This document shows positions 60,032 through 64,000 of a stretch of DNA of 64,000 bases, one piece after another (within the stretch, counting starts at the first letter, position 1; the number at the start of each line of letters is the position of its first letter). The stretch spans positions 4,099,001-4,163,000 of the forward strand of contig NZ_CP141184.1 in NCBI RefSeq assembly GCF_035609205.1, read 5' to 3'. Below the pieces are notes generated by a model. It made no database searches. It was given only the letters and a program-made list of their open reading frames with translations, and was not told the DNA's origin. The translations under genes were made by a program, and so were the position numbers. This DNA comes from Hymenobacter sp. GOD-10R (GTDB taxonomy: Bacteria > Bacteroidota > Bacteroidia > Cytophagales > Hymenobacteraceae).

Positions 60032-60409
60032 TTAGGCAATAGACTTTTGTTGCACAGTAGCACAATTGCCAGCCAAGGGCAGTGCCGCCGCCAGTGTATA
60101 CAGATCAAGATGCTCAGTGTGGGGCGTGAGCCGAAACACGATGCGCTTCACGCTCTCGGGCTGATCGGCGAAGAGCAGGGCCGCCCGGTAAGGGGCACGA
60201 AAGCGCAGGCTGCCCCGGTCGTTGCGACCCACCAGATTACAGCAGGATCCCGCCCGCCGGTCCAGCTGCCAGGGTACGTAGCGCGTGGCGGGTGGCAGTA
60301 AATCAACCTGCTGGTGGCGCTCGTGCATCAAGCGCGTGGCTTCGCCGTTGAGGTTGACAAAGCCATCGCGGTACACAGTCAGCAGCGGCACATCGTGGAT
60401 AAGTGGCAT
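60032..60409 (-). CDS. Hypothetical phage protein
   Basis: A 125-aa protein starting MPLIHDVPLLTVYRDGFVNL. It is basic and beta-rich (RYVPWQLDRRAGSC and a Cys pair). No family recognised. It lies between the small early genes and terS, with a GC-rich hairpin upstream. Confidence 0.5.
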   Translation of the reverse strand: MPLIHDVPLLTVYRDGFVNLNGEATRLMHERHQQVDLLPPATRYVPWQLDRRAGSCCNLVGRNDRGSLRFRAPYRAALLFADQPESVKRIVFRLTPHTEHLDLYTLAAALPLAGNCATVQQKSIA

Positions 60410-60425
60410 AGAACGAATAGCTAGG

Positions 60426-60468
60426 TCCCGCCCCGGCTGCCCGGGGACGGGCTACGCGCGGGGCGGGA
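60426..60468. repeat. GC-rich hairpin between early and late phage genes
   Basis: TCCCGCCCCG (60426-60435) pairs perfectly with CGGGGCGGGA (60459-60468) over 10 bp, with extra pairing (CCCGG) in the loop. No T-run follows. It may mark a module border or regulate transcription. Confidence 0.6.
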
Positions 60469-60484
60469 ATGTGGGCGAGGGAGG

Positions 60485-60775
60485 TTAACAGTCGCTTTGG
60501 CCTTGGCTTTCCACCTTGGCTATCTGACTGCCAATATTGCTCGCTGGCACATCATAAGAGCGGGCATCCCGAATAGGCTGCGGCTTCACCGTGTTATGCG
60601 TGCTACAAGCCGGGCACTGCACATAGAAATGCGCACTCAGGTTGATGAACTCATTGCCATCGGAGTGCTTCACGTCGCCTTGTTCGACCTCCAGAATGGA
60701 GTGACAATTCGTGCAGGTAAGGCGAAACGGGTAGATAAATCGGTTGTTGGCGGTGTTGTTTTGGATGATTTTCAT
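60485..60775 (-). CDS. Zinc-ribbon phage protein
   Basis: A 96-aa protein with two Cys pairs: CTNCH (about 20-24) and CPAC (about 54-57), forming a likely zinc ribbon with a HFYVQ strand. The ATG at 60775 overlaps the previous stop (ATGA). Likely a small regulator or nucleic acid binding protein. Confidence 0.6.
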   Translation of the reverse strand: MKIIQNNTANNRFIYPFRLTCTNCHSILEVEQGDVKHSDGNEFINLSAHFYVQCPACSTHNTVKPQPIRDARSYDVPASNIGSQIAKVESQGQSDC

Positions 60776-60966
60776 TTCTGTGCGTCCTGTAGTTGATTCG
60801 TGAAATTCCGCGTGCTGTGCTCTCGCAGGCCGTGCTTGGCACACAGCTGCTTGAACTCTTCGATGAAGGCGGGGCTAATGGCAGGGCTCGGCTGGGCAAT
60901 GCAGCGGGTGCCGACCTCGGCGTGCTGCACGATGCCGTAGGCGCCGGGGTGTGGGTTAGTAGCCAT
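60772..60966 (-). CDS. Hypothetical phage protein, 64 aa
   Basis: Starts MATNPHPGAYGIVQHAEVGT. No family recognised. It overlaps the 104-aa gene upstream and the zinc-ribbon gene downstream, which supports it as part of the early operon. Confidence 0.5.
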   Translation of the reverse strand: MATNPHPGAYGIVQHAEVGTRCIAQPSPAISPAFIEEFKQLCAKHGLREHSTRNFTNQLQDAQK

Positions 60967-61270
60967 TCTTAGCTAGGAACTTATCCAGTTGACAGCAGCC
61001 CCCGCACTTCTTGTAGGTCGGTGGCACCGTGGCCACCAACCTCGCTTTGTAGCTAGGCCAGTCCTCCAGGTACACCACCTCGGGCATGGGTACGGGCTTA
61101 CCGGCCTCGCAGAGCTGCACGTCGCGCAGGGCCTCGGCTTTGGAGTCACGGCCGGCGAAGGTAGCGCCGGTGCGGGTGTGGGCGCCGTAGTAGCGCAGCA
61201 CGCCCAGCGGGCCGGGGAAGGCGTGTACGTGGCCGACGACGGCGTACACCTCGGTTGATTCGGTATTCAT
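60956..61270 (-). CDS. Hypothetical phage protein, 104 aa
   Basis: Starts MNTESTEVYAVVGHVHAFPG. A C-terminal Cys cluster (KKCGGCCQLDKF) may bind metal. The gene overlaps the next by 11 bp. Function unknown. Confidence 0.5.
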   Translation of the reverse strand: MNTESTEVYAVVGHVHAFPGPLGVLRYYGAHTRTGATFAGRDSKAEALRDVQLCEAGKPVPMPEVVYLEDWPSYKARLVATVPPTYKKCGGCCQLDKFLAKNGY

Positions 61271-61272
61271 AG

Positions 61273-61446
61273 CTAGGCGTTGAGGGTGTGCCAGCGTTCG
61301 AGTTGCTGACGGCGAATGATTTCTTCACGAATGCGAGTCTGCTGGTTCGGGTAGAGCTTGAGCAGGCGGTGCAGGTCCGGAGTGGCCTCGCTACGCAGGC
61401 GGGCCGTGATTTTATCGGAGACGAGGGAAGGATGTAGGGTAGTCAT
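61273..61446 (-). CDS. Hypothetical phage protein, 57 aa
   Basis: The ATG at 61446 gives MTTLHPSLVSDKITARLRSE, a charged and mostly helical protein. It starts 5 bp after the 27-aa frame upstream and is followed by the 104-aa gene. The open frame extends to 61614, but that part overlaps the 127-aa gene. Confidence 0.5.
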   Translation of the reverse strand: MTTLHPSLVSDKITARLRSEATPDLHRLLKLYPNQQTRIREEIIRRQQLERWHTLNA

Positions 61447-61451
61447 GGGAG

Positions 61452-61535
61452 TTAGGAGCGAAAGGCGCGCTGCACGCGGTAGCTGTAGAAGCGGCGCAGG
61501 CGACGAAAGCGGGCCGCGGGGAGGTAGTAGGTCAT
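61452..61535 (-). CDS. Tiny basic protein, 27 aa
   Basis: The frame starts MTYYLPAARFRRLRRFYSYR: strongly basic and aromatic. Its ATG overlaps the previous TGA (61532-61535, ATGA) and its stop is 5 bp before the next ATG, the pattern seen throughout this operon. Translation is plausible but unproven. Confidence 0.35.
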   Translation of the reverse strand: MTYYLPAARFRRLRRFYSYRVQRAFRS

Positions 61536-61915
61536 GGAATAGCAACGACAGTAGGCACGGGCTCTTTAGAGTAATGCAGCGCTGGGTAGCTATGCACGTT
61601 ATTGATGCCTTCACGCTGGTTACGCTCGTAGTAGATAGCCTTGTAGATTTCGTAGGCTATTTGCGCCTGCTGCTGCTCGGGCTTATCGTTCCAGCCCACG
61701 CCATAGCTGGCGCCGCGCATGAGCTCGGGAAAGAGCAGCTGCTTGATATGGTCGCAGGCACGGCGCAGCTCTTCGTAATCGCGGTCTTTGTTTTCAGGTC
61801 GCCATTTGATGGCATCGGGCATGTCGATTTGCCCGATGAGCGTGCGCATGAAGAATTCCAAGGCTTCCGCTGTAATGTGCGCTTGTCGCTCGGAGAGGGT
61901 GATTTGAATGTTCAT
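61532..61915 (-). CDS. Hypothetical phage protein, 127 aa
   Basis: The ATG at 61915 gives MNIQITLSERQAHITAEALE. It is mostly helical, with a YEELRRACDHIKQLLFPEL block. No family recognised. It overlaps its neighbours by ATGA at both ends, so it belongs to the replication/early operon. Confidence 0.6.
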   Translation of the reverse strand: MNIQITLSERQAHITAEALEFFMRTLIGQIDMPDAIKWRPENKDRDYEELRRACDHIKQLLFPELMRGASYGVGWNDKPEQQQAQIAYEIYKAIYYERNQREGINNVHSYPALHYSKEPVPTVVAIP

Positions 61916-62484
61916 GCGGCAGGGGCTTCTTGGTCGGGCTCGGGAGTTACTTCCATCGTTTGGCGGGTCTGCTCGGCAGCCCACTCGGCGCGGTAGCGGC
62001 GGTACTCGTCTTCATCGAAGGCTGGCTTCTCGGGCGCAATGGCCTGCTTGAACTTGGCGGCATCTTCGGGCGAGAGGCTGGCGAGCATATCCGGGGCGGG
62101 CTGGGCCTTCTGCTGGCGGTGCTCGGCTTCCAGCTCCACGGCCTTGGCGTCGAAGTACTTGTTCAGCACTTCCATCACGGTCTGCACGGACAGGGCGTTG
62201 TAGAAGGTGGTGCCGTTCCACTTGGCTTCTTTCAGGGCCAGCATCACGTCTTTGAGGCTGTCGTGGCTGTACTTGAGCAGTACCATCTCGGCGCACTCAA
62301 TCAAATCGGCCGCTTCCATGCCCTCTTTCACCTTGAGCGAGTCCTGAAAGGCTTTGAGCGTGAACACGAGCAGCTTCAGGGTTTCTTTCTCGCCGAGGTT
62401 GCGCTTCACCTGAAAGAGCTTCGGGGCGGCGTAGGCAGCTTGGCGCGTGAGGCCTGACTGAATGTCGACGAGCAGCAGCTTCAT
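61912..62484 (-). CDS. Replication-module protein (possible helicase-loader-like)
   Basis: A ~190-aa protein following the initiator gene. Its helical block (ADLIECAEMVLLKYSHDSLK, then ALKEAKWNGTTFYNALS and EVLNKYFDAK) resembles small uncharacterised proteins near replication genes in Bacteroidota phages. A loader or accessory role is inference. The frame is open upstream to 62829 inside the initiator; the ATG at 62484 is the first Met after the initiator stop, while a TTG at 62538 is also possible. Confidence 0.5.
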   Translation of the reverse strand: MKLLLVDIQSGLTRQAAYAAPKLFQVKRNLGEKETLKLLVFTLKAFQDSLKVKEGMEAADLIECAEMVLLKYSHDSLKDVMLALKEAKWNGTTFYNALSVQTVMEVLNKYFDAKAVELEAEHRQQKAQPAPDMLASLSPEDAAKFKQAIAPEKPAFDEDEYRRYRAEWAAEQTRQTMEVTPEPDQEAPAA

Positions 62485-62515
62485 CTTGCCCAGGTCCGTG
62501 GCGCCAGTGGCCAGG

Positions 62516-63562
62516 CTAACTGCCGTACTTTGCTTCAAAGTAGCTATCAACAGCTGCTCCGACGTCGGCGAGGGATTCGGACTTGTGGCCACCACCGTAG
62601 CCGTTGCGTTGCGGGTTTCCATGGGTCGGGTCGAAAGGCGTGCTCTGATTGCGTTTGTAGATTTCGTACTTGGCCGGGGTGTCATCGAAGACCAGGCCGG
62701 TGTAGCCGTTGGTGAGGGCTTTGTCGAAGAGTTGGTGGCAGAATCCCTCGTCGAAGGCGCCGAGCTTGTCAAGCATCTTTTGCAGCGAGGCGGGTTTGAG
62801 CTTGTCGCGCTTGGCTTGGCGGTAGGCAAGCCACTCGGCCCACTCGGCGCGGAACGTGTCCGTAGCCCAGGCCGGGAAGATGAGCGCCGGCGCCGCGCCC
62901 CCCTTGGTGTGCGAAGCCGGAGCGTTGCTTTTAGCTGGCGGGCTAACTTCCTCGGCGAAGTCAGCTGACAAAACTTGTTCAGCCTCGTGCGCCACTTCCG
63001 TAGCGATAGCGGAGGAAGGTTGTGTTTCTGTTTTTACTACAGAACTAGTATTACTATTTAATAAGGCACCGGAATTTTTCCGGTCAACTCCTGCCTTATC
63101 CGGCGTATTACCCGCGAATTGACCGGAAAAATTCCCTTCCATTCCTGGGTAATCCGAGGAAGATTGACCGGAATTTTTCCGGTCAACTTCGGGGCTATAC
63201 AGTTCGGTAGTGGTGTTAATCATCCACACAGCGGCGCGGGTCTTATTGCCGGCTTCGTAGCGAAGCAGGCCCCGGGCTTCTAGTCCCTTGCGGGCCGCGT
63301 CGACCGTCTTATCATCTAGGCTCAGGTCGGCCCCTACTTGCTTGGTGGAGCGCGGCATGCTCTTCTTTTTCCACCACTCCTTATTAAAGCGGTACAGCCA
63401 ATAGATATACAGCTTGTACTGCGCAGGGCTGAACGGCTGTTCAGCTTCCATCTGCATGAAGCGGTCGAGCAGTTGAAAGAAGTCCATGCGCGTAGGTAAA
63501 ACAGGTGGATTATAGCCGCCTTCGGTACTGCGAAAGCGCTGGGCGGTGGCGAGGCTATTCAT
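62516..63562 (-). CDS. Replication initiator-like protein with winged-helix domain; carries iterons
   Basis: A 348-aa protein. Residues about 25-115 look like a winged helix-turn-helix (RSTKQVGADLSLDDKTVDAA, followed by a KGLEARGLLRYEAGN wing). The middle (about 120-200) is low-complexity and encoded by repeats (VDRKNSG twice, and a related NFSGQ). The C-terminal part is helical. A DNA-binding N-terminus plus iterons inside the gene is like lambda O. It overlaps its neighbours (ATGA upstream). Confidence 0.65.
   Translation of the reverse strand: MNSLATAQRFRSTEGGYNPPVLPTRMDFFQLLDRFMQMEAEQPFSPAQYKLYIYWLYRFNKEWWKKKSMPRSTKQVGADLSLDDKTVDAARKGLEARGLLRYEAGNKTRAAVWMINTTTELYSPEVDRKNSGQSSSDYPGMEGNFSGQFAGNTPDKAGVDRKNSGALLNSNTSSVVKTETQPSSAIATEVAHEAEQVLSADFAEEVSPPAKSNAPASHTKGGAAPALIFPAWATDTFRAEWAEWLAYRQAKRDKLKPASLQKMLDKLGAFDEGFCHQLFDKALTNGYTGLVFDDTPAKYEIYKRNQSTPFDPTHGNPQRNGYGGGHKSESLADVGAAVDSYFEAKYGS
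63021..63186. other. Candidate phage replication origin (three iterons and an AT-rich stretch)
   Basis: Three related copies of a 23-bp palindrome lie at 63065-63087, 63119-63141 and 63164-63186. The last is perfect: TTGACCGGAA-TTT-TTCCGGTCAA. The first keeps the full right arm and 7-8 positions of the left; the second keeps the full left arm and TTCC. Directly beside them, about 63023-63066 is rich in A and T, as expected for a DNA-unwinding element. All lie within the initiator gene. Confidence 0.65.
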
Positions 63563-63810
63563 CTTGGCGGCGGTGGGGTGGTGAACAGATTACCCGTGCT
63601 GGCAGGTCGTAGCGCGGGGTACAGCTGGTAGAGGTCCTGTATCAAATCCTCTAGCGTGGCAATGCGCAGCGCAGCCTCTTCGGGCTTGATCTTCTGGCCG
63701 GGCAGGTTGTAGCGCAGATTGTTCTCCCAAATCGGGTAGAAGTGCTTGCGCTTGCCCAGCTCCCGGAGCAACTCAGCTAAGCGCTGGCCCGGGGTGGTTC
63801 TCGCTGCCAT
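63559..63810 (-). CDS. Hypothetical phage protein, 83 aa
   Basis: The ATG at 63810 gives MAARTTPGQRLAELLRELGK. It is helical and basic in the N-terminal half. The ATG shares one base with the sliding clamp stop (TAATG), and the stop overlaps the initiator ATG (ATGA). Function unknown. Confidence 0.55.
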   Translation of the reverse strand: MAARTTPGQRLAELLRELGKRKHFYPIWENNLRYNLPGQKIKPEEAALRIATLEDLIQDLYQLYPALRPASTGNLFTTPPPPR

Positions 63811-64000
63811 TAGTAAGGCGCGTTGTAGTCGTTGATCTTTACTGGCATCAGCAGGCACAGCAGGCCATCCTCGCCATCGGCTGAAGTCAGGATGGCCGCG
63901 CGGCTGTCGGTGCTCATGCTGAAGCGCACGCTCTGGCAGGGCATCTTTTCCAAGAAGTAGCGCAGGAAGTTGGCGTTGAAGCCAATCGTTAACGGCTTGC
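63810..64000 (-). CDS. DnaN-like sliding clamp (C-terminal fragment, cut by the window edge)
   Basis: Only the last ~62 residues are visible, ending in KINDYNAPY. The stretch TIGFNANFLRYFLEK, then SVRFSMSTDSRAAIL and LLCLLMPVKI, matches the C-terminal domain of bacterial DNA polymerase III beta clamps, where a similar region ends with PMR-like residues. It is joined to the next phage gene by TAATG. The rest is beyond the window. Confidence 0.7.
   Translation of the reverse strand, partial: KPLTIGFNANFLRYFLEKMPCQSVRFSMSTDSRAAILTSADGEDGLLCLLMPVKINDYNAPY

Larger units (their letters stand above)
27530..64000. mobile_element. Tailed-phage prophage (left end uncertain; continues past the right edge)
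   Basis: The element holds integrase, terminase, portal, capsid protease, capsid, tape measure, tail spikes, holin, endolysin and replication genes in one continuous, tightly overlapping series. The long tape measure (1078 aa) and lack of sheath or contractile genes suggest a siphovirus. All late genes seem intact, so it may be functional. The right boundary is outside the window. Confidence 0.93.

Noticed and set aside
1..64000. CRISPR arrays, tRNA or rRNA genes
   Set aside because: No regularly spaced repeats and no tRNA- or rRNA-like sequences were noticed on either strand by eye; a dedicated scan was not possible.

Overview
The window looks like a Hymenobacter-type chromosome (Bacteroidota, Cytophagales). 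The evidence is several promoter -7 boxes of the Bacteroidota form TAnnTTTG, gene families typical of that group, and a moderately high GC content. Positions 1 to about 27,180 are host DNA. From about 27.5 kb to the right edge lies a tailed-phage genome (prophage) that continues beyond the window.

Host part. A guanine deaminase and ffh (the SRP protein) converge on a shared terminator. A surface-glycan locus follows: a GT4 glycosyltransferase, an FkbH-like HAD/SGNH protein, and a pseudaminic acid pathway. That pathway comprises pseB (own terminator), then pseC, an SpsF-type pseF, a pseG-pseH fusion, a DUF4328 membrane protein, pseI and a glycosyltransferase in one tight operon, followed by a polysaccharide deacetylase and a Wzx-like flippase. 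Next come a CPBP protease gene broken by one in-frame amber codon, an amino acid permease, an EcsC protein, a Gfo/Idh oxidoreductase with a DegT aminotransferase (a second amino-sugar pair), a lysine-rich lipoprotein-like protein, a GT2 glycosyltransferase, ftsE, a transaldolase-like aldolase, the SRP RNA gene (ffs) and a small regulatory-domain secreted protein. Both SRP components, ffh and ffs, are therefore in this window.

Prophage part. A tyrosine integrase (+ strand) faces a long minus-strand gene series. Read in the direction of transcription (right to left) this runs: a sliding clamp (DnaN-like, cut by the edge), a replication initiator carrying three palindromic iterons next to an AT-rich stretch, small early genes, terminase small and large subunits, a tail module (chaperone with a programmed -1 frameshift, tail completion proteins, a large tail protein, tape measure), a short plus-strand cassette (RHH regulator and secreted protein), a head module (protease-scaffold fusion, capsid, tube-like protein, portal), fibres and two beta-helix spikes, and a lysis cassette (spanins, holin, GH19 endolysin). 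Tail genes precede head genes, which is not the usual order in siphophages. The plus-strand cassette, with a bidirectional terminator and a promoter, probably splits the late region into two transcription units.

The strongest new observations are these. (1) A complete -1 frameshift signal lies at 57,488-57,544: slippery T_TTA_AAT, 7-nt spacer, perfect 11-bp stem. It joins two reading frames of a likely tail assembly chaperone. (2) A candidate phage origin lies inside the initiator gene. (3) Several small genes (27-58 aa) are fixed by ATGA overlaps, including a Rz1-like lipoprotein.
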